Shown: positions 26,801 to 38,183 of the stretch, piece by piece | How positions within the stretch are numbered: position 1 is the first letter of the stretch | How the letters are laid out: the number at the start of each line of letters is the position of its first letter | From: Paramecium octaurelia | Taxonomy: Eukaryota > Ciliophora > Oligohymenophorea > Peniculida > Parameciidae | Assembly: GCA_905182995.1 (NCBI GenBank) | Contig: CAJJDP010000023.1 | Span: 161,474 to 225,473, forward strand | Direction of reading: 5' to 3' | Length of the DNA: 64,000 nucleotides | Program-made: the position numbers and the translations under genes | The notes under the pieces: model-generated | The model's database searches: none | What the model was told of the DNA's origin: nothing | The model's input: only the letters and a program-made list of their open reading frames with translations

Positions 26801-27189
26801 GGATTATAACTCCAATAATATGCACTAAAAGCAAATTTTTAATAGACAGTTATATTGTACTCTTTTTTTCCTTTGTTGCTCATTTATTTTTAGAGAAATA
26901 ATAATCTCCCTTTTTCCAAGTCTAAATCTTTTGAACCAATAACATGGCTCTGATGCATCATTTAATATTCAATATATTTGGACCAAAAACCAGAGGAATA
27001 CCAATAGTCAGATTCATATTAAACATCAAAAGAAACATTTTAAAATGGATCATGTAAATCTAAAAGGCTGTTTTCAAAATTATCGAATTAGCATGAGAAT
27101 TCAAAAGTTTACTATAATCTAAAACTATAAAAAAAAACTTACATGAGTGAGTAATAGAGAAACAACTATGAAAACTTAAATTTTATCAT
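17812..27189 (-). CDS. Giant cysteine-rich multi-pass membrane protein
   Basis: About 9.4 kb, near 3,000 residues, with several small introns (one at codon ~16, another near 25810). It starts with a signal-peptide-like MIKFKFSQLFLYYSL. A lectin-like extracellular region follows, then Cys-rich furin/EGF-like units (KCKKCPDNCLKCDNNSVCLI at about 25.1 kb; more at 24.2-25.8 kb). Next is a long Asn/Ile-rich stretch at about 19.5-24 kb whose recurring short strands suggest a beta-helix (HKVIFESNTIINSVNSLVL). The C-terminus has several membrane segments around a block seen in other ciliate proteins (NWGFLYNEYKKSGYFWEIVK), then a cytoplasmic tail ending in TGA 17812-17814. Many large ciliate surface proteins share this plan; function is unknown. 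I checked the ends and samples, not every codon. Confidence 0.8.
18164..18307 (-). repeat. 144-bp patch almost identical to 1751-1895
   Basis: Inside the giant gene, these 144 bases match the relic at 1751-1895 with a single one-base length difference, whereas sequence on either side is clearly diverged. The patch ends exactly where the relic's deletion begins. It encodes a membrane segment near the C-terminus. Confidence 0.85.
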
Positions 27190-27937
27190 TTTTTAAATTA
27201 ATACATAAAAAGATTGTAATCCAAATGTTTTTTACTATGAAAACTAAATTTATTGCAATTAATTAATATCAATCTTTATTCAAAATAATTTTCAAGAATT
27301 TTTTCGATGTATAAATCTATACAGATCTGAACTATTGGATATTAATAAATAAATATCATTTAGAATTATTTTCCAACTTCAATAGGAAAATCTAATTCCA
27401 GTTAATTTGTTATTATGAAACCACAAATATAAAAAACAATATTTCAATTTCTAAATTTTGTTAAAGTGAAACTTAATTTCCTAATGTTTTGTGCAGGAAT
27501 AATCTATTTTATTAATAATACAATCATTAATGTATCAATAATTTACAGTTCTATTGAAAAGTCAATAATACTTTCAAACCCACATTCAAGAACATACACA
27601 GTGAAAATAAGAATGGATAAAAAGCAAAACTAATCTCTATTTCTCTCATTTTTAATATATTTTTGATTTTAATTTAAAAACTTTTAGAATTAATCATAAT
27701 TTTTAAACTCTATTAAATATTTGCTTCAATTTATTCATTTGGCTCAAAAATTTAGGTTTGAACATTTTAGAAATAGCAAAAATGAAACTTAGGAAGCACT
27801 GCATCCCTAATTAGACCACTAAAGAATAAATTAATTATTTCTCTATATCATATGACTGGTATTCTTAGATCGACACCATAAAGGCCACAATACCAAACAG
27901 GAGTCGATAGTTCAATTTTTTCAAGGGGGACTAATAN

Positions 27938-28472
27938 TAAATAGCAAAATCTTCTTGTCTGGATTATACTCTATAAGAGTCAAATGCCAGATTCCATCTA
28001 AATGTTGATTTTCAAGTTGCAAAATCATCGATTAAAATTCTGTTTTTGAATTTTCAATATAGGATACCTCTAAAACATGATAAGGATTATAACTCCAATA
28101 ATATGCACTAAAAGCAAATTTTTAATAGACAGTTATATTGTACTCTTTTTTTCCTTTGTTGCTCATTTATTTTTAGAGAAATAATAATCTCCCTTTTTCC
28201 AAGTCTAAATCTTTTGAACCAATAACATGGCTCTGATGCATCATTTAATATTCAATATATTTGGACCAAAAACCAGAGGAATACCAATAGTCAGATTCAT
28301 ATTAAACATCAAAAGAAACATTTTAAAATGGATCATGTAAATCTAAAAGGCTGTTTTCAAAATTATCGAATTAGCATGAGAATTCAAAAGTTTACTATAA
28401 TCTAAAACTATAAAAAAAAACTTACATGAGTGAGTAATAGAGAAACAACTATGAAAACTTAAATTTTATCAT
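27938..28472 (-). pseudogene. Duplicate 5' end of the giant gene (assembly artefact)
   Basis: Second image of the first 535 bp of the gene at 17812-27189, starting again at 28472. It is cut by the n and continuous with nothing on its left, so it is a contig-overlap remnant. Confidence 0.85.
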
Positions 28473-28859
28473 TTTTTAAATTAATACATAAAAAGATTGT
28501 AATCCAAATGTTTTTTACTATGAAAACTAAATTTATTGCAATTAATTAATATCAATCTTTATTCAAAATAATTTTCAAGAATTTTTTCGATGTATAAATC
28601 TATACAGATCTGAACTATTGGATATTAATAAATAAATATCATTTAGAATTATTTTCCAACTTCAATAGGAAAATCTAATTCCAGTTAATTTGTTATTATG
28701 AAACCACAAATATAAAAAACAATATTTCAATTTCTAAATTTTGTTAAAGTGAAACTTAATTTCCTAATGTTTTGTGCAGGAATAATCTATTTTATTAATA
28801 ATACAATCATTAATGTATCAATAATTTACAGTTCTATTGAAAAGTCAATAATACTTTCA

Positions 28860-29215
28860 AACCCACATTCAAGAACATACACAGTGAAAATAAGAATGGA
28901 TAAAAAGCAAAACTAATCTCTATTTCTCTCATTTTTAATATATTTTTGATTTTAATTTAAAAACTTTTAGAATTAATCATAATTTTTAAACTCTATTAAA
29001 TATTTGCTTCAATTTATTCATTTGGCTCAAAAATTTAGGTTTGAACATTTTAGAAATAGCAAAAATGAAACTTAGGAAGCACTGCATCCCTAATTAGACC
29101 ACTAAAGAATAAATTAATTATTTCTCTATATCATATGACTGGTATTCTTAGATCGACACCATAAAGGCCACAATACCAAACAGGAGTCGATAGTTCAATT
29201 TTTTCAAGGGGGACT
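28860..29215 (-). pseudogene. Decayed 3' end of a PEPCK paralogue
   Basis: The region upstream of the giant gene aligns, with many changes, to the spacer and last third of a kilobase of the PEPCK gene at 4004-5710. For example TAGAAATAGCAAAAATGAAA here matches the PEPCK stretch at 4190-4217, and the flanking order is the same. No open frame survives. The rest of the gene is not recognisable beyond 29219. The other contig image lies at about 27578-27936. Confidence 0.75.
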
Positions 29216-29219
29216 AATA

Positions 29220-29520
29220 TTTTATTTAAAATATGGATGAATTCATGTAACATGAATCAGAAGTATTAATAAAATATCATGAATATTAATAAAATGATGT
29301 CCTCTAATATTATTTAATATAAAATTAAAAATAACAAAATTATGTTCACTTACCCATTTTGAATTATTTTGGTGAATTTCAAATTTTTCTCTTTCCTCTT
29401 AAATTAATCTTGAAAAAAATTCCATATTAATATGTAAATATTTGATTTGGTAATTTAGAATATCATTCAAACAAGTTTTGTTAATTGATGAATTCAGAAT
29501 ACATTATTTTCACCATAAAT
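29220..29520. other. No gene recognised
   Basis: Short AT-rich stretch between the PEPCK relic and the next candidate frame; nothing recognised. Confidence 0.35.
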
Positions 29521-30015
29521 TCATTTATTAAATTACAAATAATTACACTTCATTTAGAAAAAGAAAATATACTTTTGTTTACTTTTTTACGTTTTTGTAT
29601 GTGGATAATATTTTGTAGATGGGATTTTTTTGGGTATCAATTCTGTTTTTAAAGTTGTGAAATTACCTAGATCTGAATTCAAAAATATTAGTCTTATATT
29701 CTAATCCTTACTTTCTTCGACCTTAAGGTTAACTTTAAGTTTAACAATTTCTTCTTTTTGCTTCTTAATAACTGAATATTCTGCATTTTAGTCTTTTACT
29801 CCAAAAGATAGGCCTCATGAATATGATATGACTTTCTAAAGAGGGAATATTTGAAGAAACCATTTTAGTAATAAATGTAATTTGCAGATGTGGATATAAT
29901 ATTCTTCTGGAAATTGATTGCAGGAATCAAAATCGATTTATGTAGTATTGAAAGCTTTTATAATCCTATTTTGTTTTTCCATAAAACTCATATAATTTGA
30001 TACATTATTGTCCAT
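29521..30015 (-). CDS. Unrecognised small protein, one in-frame TGA
   Basis: A frame of 165 codons from ATG at 30015 (MDNNVSNYMSFMEKQNRIIK) to TGA 29521-29523 is interrupted once, by a TGA at 29815-29817. Both halves look protein-like, and the second half is Lys/Glu-rich (EYSVIKKQKEEIVKLKVNLK), like a coiled coil. The stop may lie in an unrecognised intron, the two halves may be separate genes, or the gene may be dead. No family recognised. Confidence 0.35.
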
Positions 30016-30487
30016 CTAAAAGTGAGATTAATTTATGAATTTTCCAAATAATAAGACTATTATTTATTGATGTTTTTTATTAATAATATTATAATTTCAT
30101 CACTCATTAAATTTTAATAACCATTTGAAATTACTTGTATTCAATCGATTAAGAAAATACATCGAGGATTATAATCTAACTATATAAACAAATTATGTAT
30201 TCTGAGCTAATATGAACAGAATATAACTTCCCTACTCCTTAGATAGGACGGCATTATATTTCTAGAAATTCTCTCCAAAAGCTAGAGTAGGATAAAAAAC
30301 GTTTTAAATATATCTAAAGAAGAAAAGTTATTGAAATATAATAGAAATTAAGGCCGAAGTCAATCGAATTTAATAATACAATTACCATAGTGAGTTCATT
30401 ATTATTTAGGATGATTTAATGCGTTCAATTTCAAAATTTAAGGCATTTTGTTAATTAGAAACATTGAAAAAAATGAAAAAATAAATA

Positions 30488-31717
30488 TGTCTTTTGAAAT
30501 CCAGAAACAAATAATAAAATACTATCATTACAAATTTAAGGATTTAATTCATTAAGAGAAATTTAAAATGTAAAATCCAAACTACTTTTGTTATTCCAAA
30601 ATTGTTTTTGATAAAAAAGAAGCACTTAAAGATTTATAATATGTGATTTTATTTGAGAAAGAAAATTATTTCGAACCTTAAAAAATTGTATTTTTAAATA
30701 GATGTCATCATTTATACACTCCTATGTTAAGTTTTATATAAAGCTACAAAATTCCAATAATAAATGGACGAATATGCATTTGATAATAAAACTTAATAAT
30801 TGGATTATATACATAAATTAAATATATGTTATAAGGATTAGAGAAACCTTTATCTGAATACGTATTTAATTATTGTTATTAAGTTAGCAATTAATCTTGC
30901 ACTTGATACATTAAAATGATTATGATACTTTGAAAGAATTGGGAATAAATAAAGGTAAAGTAAAAAACTTTGATAGCCAACATCAATTTTTTGGAATAAT
31001 TCAATGAAATTGAGCTTGATTAAAAAATATCTCCTCTTATATGTGCATGCTATCTTGGGAGATTAGAAATAGTTAAGCTTTTATTATCAAATTGTTAAAT
31101 TGATGTGGATTTAGCAAGTATTGACTCTGGATAGACTCCTCTATCTGTGGCTGCTATGACAGGGAATTATGAAGTTTTGAAGTTATTACTTGATGCTGGA
31201 GCAGAAGTTAACAAGCCGAATACATTTAATTAGACAGCCTTTATTACATGCTTTGCTAGATTAGAAGAAGTATTTATTTAAATTAATATTTTTTTAAGGA
31301 GAAGAATGTGTTTGAAAATCGGAAAATTTGTTTCAAAATGGCAGAACTATTGCTTCATTATGGAGCAGATATTAATTGGATTGTTGATAAATCTCATGGC
31401 TTCCACTTATTAATGTAATTATGCTCTATAAAAATGGAATTAAATCCAAAAGAAGCAGAAATAAATTACTAAATTATTAAATTTCTGATTGAAAATGGAG
31501 TAAGATATCTGATCTAATTTAGGCGTAAAAAAATCTTTAATCATTGAAGGGCAAAAAGGCTATGGATCTTTTGAAAAAGCACTCAAATAAAGAAAAGTTA
31601 ATTGAATTATTAAAAAATTCAACATAAATTTATTTTTATGGAAGATAAAAAAATAGTAGCAGAGGATCACAACAACAGTAGAATCAATTCAAAATTAGAT
31701 CAATATAAAAGCCATGA
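30488..31717 (+). CDS. Ankyrin-repeat protein
   Basis: Ankyrin repeats are protein-binding helices and give no fixed function. The clear part runs from about 30888 to TGA 31715-31717: SPLICACYLGRLEIVKLLLS, then TPLSVAAMTGNYEVLKLLLD followed by AGAEVN, then AELLLHYGADINW, ending in a basic, Gln/Ser-rich tail. Introns inferred at 30862-30887, 30955-30976, 31270-31298 and 31500-31522 (22-29 nt) keep this frame. The N-terminal part is not resolved. A frame starting MSFEIQKQII at 30488 and another starting MDEYAFDNKT at 30764 both look coding but do not join cleanly to the ankyrin frame, so an unseen intron or an indel is likely. It ends about 45 bp before the next gene. Confidence 0.8.
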
Positions 31718-31763
31718 GACTTTATCTTTCATTTAATTTAATTTTATTATATAATTTCTTTTA

Positions 31764-32981
31764 ATGATTATACTAACTTTTTTAAATATATGTAGTATTA
31801 ACTGCATCCTTTATAGTTTTACTGCAGAATATCAATATGTTCTAATTGAAATTTTTAGTGAGGAGTGGACATATATGAAGATTGAAATAGCTGAAGAAGA
31901 AATAATCCAAAGTTCACTTTAGAAAAATTTTACATAATACATACAAATGTATTATCAAGTTGAATAAGGTAAGGAGTATAACTTGGATATTTATATTTAT
32001 CCAGAGAATCTATATAAAATAAATCAAGTTGAAAAAAGAGATTGCCCTAACAATTGCTCTGAGAAAGGATTATGCTAAAAGTTAGAATGTTAATGTTTTG
32101 AATTGATTGCTGGGTAAGATATGAGTAAAAATATTTCTAGAGATAGATGTCAATATGATATTGAGCCTATTTTTGATAAAAATAAATATAATGTTGAAAT
32201 GATACCTTTTCAAAGTAAAATAATTGCAATTTATATGTAATAGGATGACATTGTGGATGACTAGTAGTATTATTATTTATTAAAATTGAGGTAGATAAGG
32301 AATTTCAAAGTCATTGTGAGTCCATCAATTAATGCAACAATATATTTTTTGTTTCCATTTGAAATACCTTACAAATCATTAAAAAATAATAAACTAGTAT
32401 TTGATGGGATCATAAGTTAAGAAGGTTAGGTGATAGATTTTTCAGATAAATTTGAAACTTATCATTTAAAATCTGCTAATTATTCATTTGTCTTTATGCT
32501 ATAAAACCCCTACTTTTAGAACATAAATTTTTCTCTTGAATTTGAAATGCTTGATAATGATAATTAATTTTAAGACTTTATTCTAGTAATAATATTGAGC
32601 ATTGTGTCATTTATAATTTTATTGGTTATTATTTATATTGTTAAAAAGCGATGCGAAAATATGTAAGAAAAAAAAAATAAAGATAATTAAAGTATGAACT
32701 CATAAAAGGGATTATTGCATTTAATGGGAATTGTTGATCCAGCAAAAGATTAAGAATGCATCATTTGCTTAGACCTTTTAGATTAAAAACCATGTAGGAT
32801 CACACCATGTAAACACACTTTACATGAGGCTTGTTTAAACTAATGGCTGTAAAAACAATAAAATTGTCCTATTTGCAGAGAGACGTTCCTTGATGATGAA
32901 GGATATCCAAAATATGTTAAAACTAGAAATCAGACAACAACATTTTTAAATCATCATCTATCCTAATATGGAATTCAGTGA
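31764..32981 (+). CDS. Transmembrane EGF/RING-type E3 ubiquitin ligase candidate
   Basis: About 393 residues. It begins with a signal-peptide-like MIILTFLNI. In the ectodomain is a Cys-rich EGF-like segment (CPNNCSEKGLCQKLECQCF). A single membrane helix follows (DFILVIILSIVSFIILLVII), then a cytosolic RING finger of the C3H2C3 type: CIICLDLL, then CRITPCKHTLHEACLNQWL, then CPIC. This layout, lumenal domain, membrane helix and RING, is that of membrane E3 ligases acting on the endosomal or secretory route; substrates are unknown. One intron near 31791-31826 is needed; at 33-36 nt it is longer than the others here, so the start region is less certain. TGA at 32979-32981. Confidence 0.88.
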
Positions 32982-33326
32982 TAATTTATCTAGAGAACTG
33001 AAACTATAAATTTGAAACTTTATGAAATTCGATAGGTTATTTCTTAGTTTGATTTATCTTTCTCAAGAATTAGATAAGCTAAAAGAAGGAATAGTGTCAA
33101 TATTACTTATAAATATATAATTCTTATACCTAAAACCCAACTTTTTCTGTCTTTTTAACATTTTGTTAACACCGAATAAAGAAATTTATATTTATGAATT
33201 TGAATAATCTCCTGAAACTTATTAGAAATTTATCGTTTATTTTTATTATAAGGTTTTTCAAAAATTCATTCCCTTATTTCTCAAACTAAAAAAAAAAGGA
33301 ATTAAAAAAAATTTAAATCTTTTTTA

Positions 33327-33870
33327 ATGCCTCCTAAAGTTGACCCAAATGAAGTTAGATTGATTAACATCAAAGTGTTCGGAGGAGAGGGTGGTCCAGC
33401 ATCCACTCTTGCTCCAAAATTGGGACCTCTCGGTCTTGTAAATTTAATAGCTTATTAATAAGAACCCAAAATAAGTTGGTGATAAAATTATTGCCGAAAG
33501 TGGAAAATGGAAGGGTATCAGAGTCATGGTTAACTTGAGATGCTAAAATAGAAATGCTGATGTTACTGTCATTCCGACCTCAAGTGCATTACTAATTAAA
33601 GAAATTGGAGTAATTAATAATTAATAACTATAGGGTTATGAGAGAGATAGAAAGAAGACAAAGAATGTCAAACATAATGGAAACTTAACACTTGAATAAG
33701 TCATTAAAGTTGCTAGAGCTGTTGAAGAAAAGTCATTAGCCAAAACTTTTACAGGAACAGTCAAATAAGTTTTAGGAACTGCATAATCTTTGGGAGCCAC
33801 TGTTGATGGATAACCAGTAAAAGCAATCATTGGAAAAATTAATTCTGGAGAACTTAAAGTTGAAAAATGA
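33327..33870 (+). CDS. RPL12: Ribosomal protein uL11 (eukaryotic L12), large subunit
   Basis: Binds the GTPase-associated region of large-subunit rRNA at the base of the ribosomal stalk. Three exons give 164 residues, the family's normal length. Conserved blocks are [19 protein letters not shown] at residues 19-37, then [23 protein letters not shown] and the C-terminal [17 protein letters not shown]. Introns at 33438-33462 (25 nt, ends AAG) and 33610-33633 (24 nt, ends TAG). Four or more Gln codons are TAA, a direct confirmation of the genetic code in a well-conserved protein. Confidence 0.98.
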
Positions 33871-35054
33871 AAAATATAACCTATAATACATAAAAGTACA
33901 TTAGCTTGTTATTTCATATAAAATATCAAAACTTAAAATAAATCAAATTTGTATAATCTTAAATAGCAAAGCAATTCTATATTTAAGCTTATTCAAATAT
34001 AAACTAATAATAATAATAAAACAAATTATTATTAACTCTTATCCAAGTATTTTGAATTATTTAAATATCAATAGAGGGAAGAAATAATTAGGATTAGATT
34101 CTTATAGTTTTATGATTTCAGAATACTATAATCGTTTACAATAGATCTTTTTGATATTGGAATTCGAAGTACTTTCATGAATTAAATGATAAATTGCTTA
34201 AATTATTAAATTTTGACGATTGCTTTGTCTTTTTTTTAGAATACATCTACAAAGTAAATTTTTACAACTACGAAGTTTCTTATTTTATAATTCCTCTGAT
34301 AGAATCTTTTGTATAAACAAATTTATATCTTTTTCATTTTTATTCTTAGAAGTCAACTTTAAAATTTTCATTATTTACGGCTTTAAAATAGTGATAATCT
34401 AAATCCTTCAATTTATTTTTCAAAAATTAAAATAAGACCCAAACAATTATTCAAAAATATACTTACAAAAGAATTTAGAGGACCTATTTAATTTAATTAT
34501 AAATACTTAAGGGTGCTTCCTGATGCAGTTTTTTTCTAAAGGATAAACAAAAATTAAATGAGAAAATTTATCATATCAATATAATAAAGATTAAATTTTA
34601 AAGTAAGGTAAAATTAATCTCTTTTAATCACTTGTTAATAAATTAGTATTAAAAGGTAAGAATAAATTCAGTTAAATTAAGAATTGAGCTTTTATTAATC
34701 TTCTTTAGTTAACATAAAATTAAAAAATGTAAATATTAATTATATCATCAAAAATTATCATAGGAAGATTTTTGAAAATAGTCATTAATCTAGAATTCCA
34801 AAATATTTTTAAGGTCAGATATTTTTGAATTTAGCTATAATTAATGGTTTTGGGGAAGTGAAGGCAATTTATTTTGCTGCCTTTTTAATTCTTCTGAAGA
34901 AAAAAGATTTAGAAATTATTAAATTTAAGATTAAATCTTAATTCTCTCTTTAACTTAGTTTGTGATTTCTTTAATCTCTTGGAAGTCTTTCATCTCTAAA
35001 CCTTCTATCTTGACCTTTTTTAGTGATTATAAGAAGCATTATTTTGATTCAAAA
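33871..35054. other. No gene recognised
   Basis: AT-rich. A plus-strand frame at 34220-34402 is Phe/Ile/Ser-rich and not convincing. Nothing else supported. Confidence 0.4.
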
Positions 35055-35384
35055 TCATTCAAATGAATCTCTTTGTTCTTTATGACTATTTCTTTTTTTA
35101 ATTATTATTTAGCGATAATATTCATATGTCTTGTTCTAAAATAATAGCATAATATGGTACTTTTCATCAATCACAAATACAACCACATTTTTTTTTATTT
35201 TTATTTGCTTGTCTCTCTTTTCTTTTTTATATATTCTACCTTCGTTTTTATATATTCTGTATATAGCCTTAATGGTTGATAAATTATGGCCTGTAAGGTT
35301 AGCTATCTGGATTATAAATTTAAAATACTTAGTTAGCAGAATAAGCATTTTCCAAAAACAGTTTGATAATTTATTATCTTTCAT
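35055..35384 (-). CDS. Helix-turn-helix protein, Tc1/mariner-transposase-like N-terminus
   Basis: 109 residues with no intron. The stretch IANLTGHNLSTIKAIYRIYK followed by NEGRIYKKEKRDKQ has the spacing of the helix-turn-helix in Tc1/mariner-type transposases: a pathway helix, a recognition helix with STI, then a GRI-type basic linker. It then reads KKNVVVFVIDEK and stops at TGA 35055-35057. No DDE catalytic part follows, so it is either a short remnant of a DNA transposon or a host protein that kept only the DNA-binding part. The call rests on pattern, not on a search. Confidence 0.5.
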
Positions 35385-35646
35385 CTGAACTAACAGACTT
35401 ATATTTTTGCTTTTTAGATTGTTAAAGGCTCAAGCTTATCATATTATTTAAAAGAAGTCAAATAATAAGATTTAATGATTATGTATTTAATGAAATTTCT
35501 TTTAGTCAAATAAACACATTTCTTAAGTAATTTTTAAATTTATTCAAGTAAGTATTAACCTGAAGAATACTTTATTCTCTTAATTACTCTATTCTTGTGA
35601 AAAGAATGATTTAAAATTTCAAAAAATATTAAAAGGATTATTGAAT

Positions 35647-36381
35647 ATGTATCAATAGATGAAAAATGAGGATAATCAAGTTCATTATAATAAAAATAAT
35701 CATAAGCTCAAGTTTCAATTAATAAAAAATTACTTGTTGAGCACACTTAAATAAAATATTATAACTAATTTGTTTATTATAATATATATATAAGATGAAT
35801 TTATATCTATTCATCTTCTGAAATGTGTCTATAGAGTATTAAATTTCAAAATTTAAAGATTTTTGTCTTTCTTTATTTTCTCAGTTAGAATTCACTATAC
35901 TCATTTTTTTTAACAAAAAGTGGCATTTAAAGCAATATAGAAATTATATTTAAATATATTAAACAAATATTAATTGCTTAAAAAACAGTAACAGCATATT
36001 AAGGGTAATAATCAAGCAAAAACCAAGAGATAAACTTAGATCCTCGAAAATCAGAGAAATAATTTAGGAAATATTACAATAAAATTGAAGATTTGGTCAT
36101 ATTAGGATGTAACGAATCAATTAAATCATATTGCTGAAAATATCACAAATAATAATTTACTTTGTTTTAATTGGTTAATAAAGTGGCAATTATGGGATTA
36201 TCTATTAATTAGGTAAAGAGTAAGATTTGGATCAAAATACTTTTGGGATTATGATACCGATATGTATAATATGCCTTTTTTACATTAATAATTTAAACAA
36301 AAAATGACATAAAATGATTTTATTTAGGAAAACAGAGAAGAACCTGTTTAATTTTATAAATTAACCCAAAATTCAGCTTGA
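35647..36381 (+). CDS. Unrecognised protein, 244-codon open frame
   Basis: Open from ATG 35647 to TGA 36379-36381 with no intron needed. The C-terminal half looks strongly coding (TNQLNHIAENITNNNLLCFN, RVRFGSKYFWDYDTDMYNMP, DFIQENREEPVQFYKLTQNS); the first 80 codons are more AT-biased and might lie outside the real gene. Frames this long can occur by chance in TGA-only code, so support comes from composition. No family recognised. Confidence 0.45.
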
Positions 36382-36635
36382 TAGTTGTAAATAATTGGTG
36401 ACTAAATTGAAAAGTTTAAAATATAAAAAGTTACTATAAGTTACATCAATAATTTAATGGCTAGCATAACAAATACTGATTGTTTCAAAAGAAATATGAA
36501 AGAATGAACTTTCGAATTGAACAGGAATAAAACTCTTTAGCTAAGCAAATATCTAAGCATCGTAAATTGTAAAATAAACAATTTATATTAGAGTATGTAT
36601 TTTATCTTAACAAAGTAGTATAATGATCAAATTTT

Positions 36636-37418
36636 TCATTTTACATAACTTTCCAACTCTTCTTTGGCAAAACTAATGTTCTCTTCGATTTTTTTATTTT
36701 TTAAGATCAATATATCAATCTGTTCTTTAATTTTTTATATTTTATCTTCCTTTTTAGCTAATCTCATTTCTAAATCCTCCTGGACTTTATTTTATTCTTC
36801 AACATATCGAGTAAACTCTTTTTGTTAAACTTCATACTTAATATAATATTTATAAAATACATCCATTTATGTAACTTTAATTTATTTTCTCAAATAATCG
36901 ATTTCGTCTTACAATATTTTTAGATCACCATCCTAAAAGCTAATGTCACCTTCTTTAATTTTTTATTTCATAGAGTCAATTTTATTTTTAATTGATAGCA
37001 TTTTCACTTCTTTATTTACATTATTAGAGTAAACTTTCTCATATTAAGCAGACACAGGTAAGTAATCATTCAAAGCCTTTTCATAATCTTCTTTCATTTT
37101 TTTAACACAATTTTCACAAAACCCACTTAAAAATAATATATTTAATTACTTAAACTTAGCCACATCTCCACATTAACACACAGTTTTGTAAAGTTCCCTT
37201 ACTTTATCCATTCCATTTGGCAATTATTTAATCTTAAAGGATGCTTATGTTGAATCGGAGTCAAAGGTTTCTTCTTCATTCGCAATGTCCTAAACTTTGA
37301 CATAAGTTTCTTCCTTTTATGATATTACTTTTCTATTTCTCACTATCTTTGTTGTTAATTTTGCATTCTCTGTTTATAATCTTGTAATTTCCTTTCTAAC
37401 ACTTTCTAAATCTGTCAT
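36636..37418 (-). CDS. Coiled-coil protein with CxC/CxxC zinc-ribbon-like motif
   Basis: 260 residues in a single open frame, without introns. The N-terminus is a heptad-rich helix (MTDLESVRKEITRLQTENAK). At about residues 88-115 four cysteines are paired as CQCGDV and GFCENC, 18-20 residues apart, suggesting one zinc site. The C-terminal 120 residues are a long charged coiled coil (EQNKVQEDLEMRLAKKEDKI). Such proteins often act as scaffolds at the cytoskeleton, but I do not recognise the family and infer nothing about substrates. TGA at 36636-36638. Confidence 0.8.
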
Positions 37419-38183
37419 AATTATTAAAAATATAAAAATTAGAACCTAAATTATAGCACATAAAAAATCAATGTTTTTAGATTGTTATGTTAATTTAACA
37501 AGATGAAGAATTATAAAGAATTGCACGTTTTTAATGTTTTTTATCCTCTACCCAGATATCTTAAATAAATAGGAATGGAAAATTCTTAAATTTAATTTTT
37601 TTGTCTTAAGGTTATTGGAGCTATCAGCATTTTTAGAGGACTTTTTTCTCATAAAAATTTTGTATTTACAACAATCAAAATTAAGATAATATAAGAAAAA
37701 AAATTTGAAAATACCTACTAAACACTAAAATATTGAAATAGTTTGAGTAGAATAACATATAGAATGAGTGGAAAAAATTAAAAGTTCCAAAATCATCGGG
37801 GACATATATTGTGGCTTAATGATAAACTGTAATAGTTTTAAATTAGATATTCATTTTCTATTGGATTTCGAAAAAATATGATTAATTATGCCCAAAAATA
37901 TGTCTGTTTAATGTTTCTTGTATCATTTTGAGATCGATGATATCCTAGTTATCCTTTTGAATTATTACTATATTATATCTTTGGTCTAAAAATGAAATTA
38001 AGAACATTATGGGAAACAATAGAAATAAGTGATATTAGGAGCATTTTAGATGGATGCGATTTTGAGACTTTAAATTGTTTCAAAAGTTGAGGATTTAGAA
38101 TTGAATAATTAATATAGAATATTAGCCATCAATAATATATTAATAAAAAAAGAGAAAGAATTAATTAAAATATAAAATTGATT
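37419..38183. other. Intergenic, no gene seen
   Basis: AT-rich spacer; nothing recognised. Confidence 0.4.

Larger units (their letters stand above)
26655..29219. repeat. Direct duplication of 1282 bp around the n at 27937 (assembly overlap)
   Basis: Bases 26655-27936 recur at 27938-29219. The copies hold the 5' end of the giant gene, its upstream spacer and the decayed PEPCK fragment. The first copy is continuous with the gene body. Confidence 0.9.

Noticed and set aside
33636-33830. Minus-strand 64-codon frame
   Set aside because: It lies antisense to the third exon of RPL12, which is certain.
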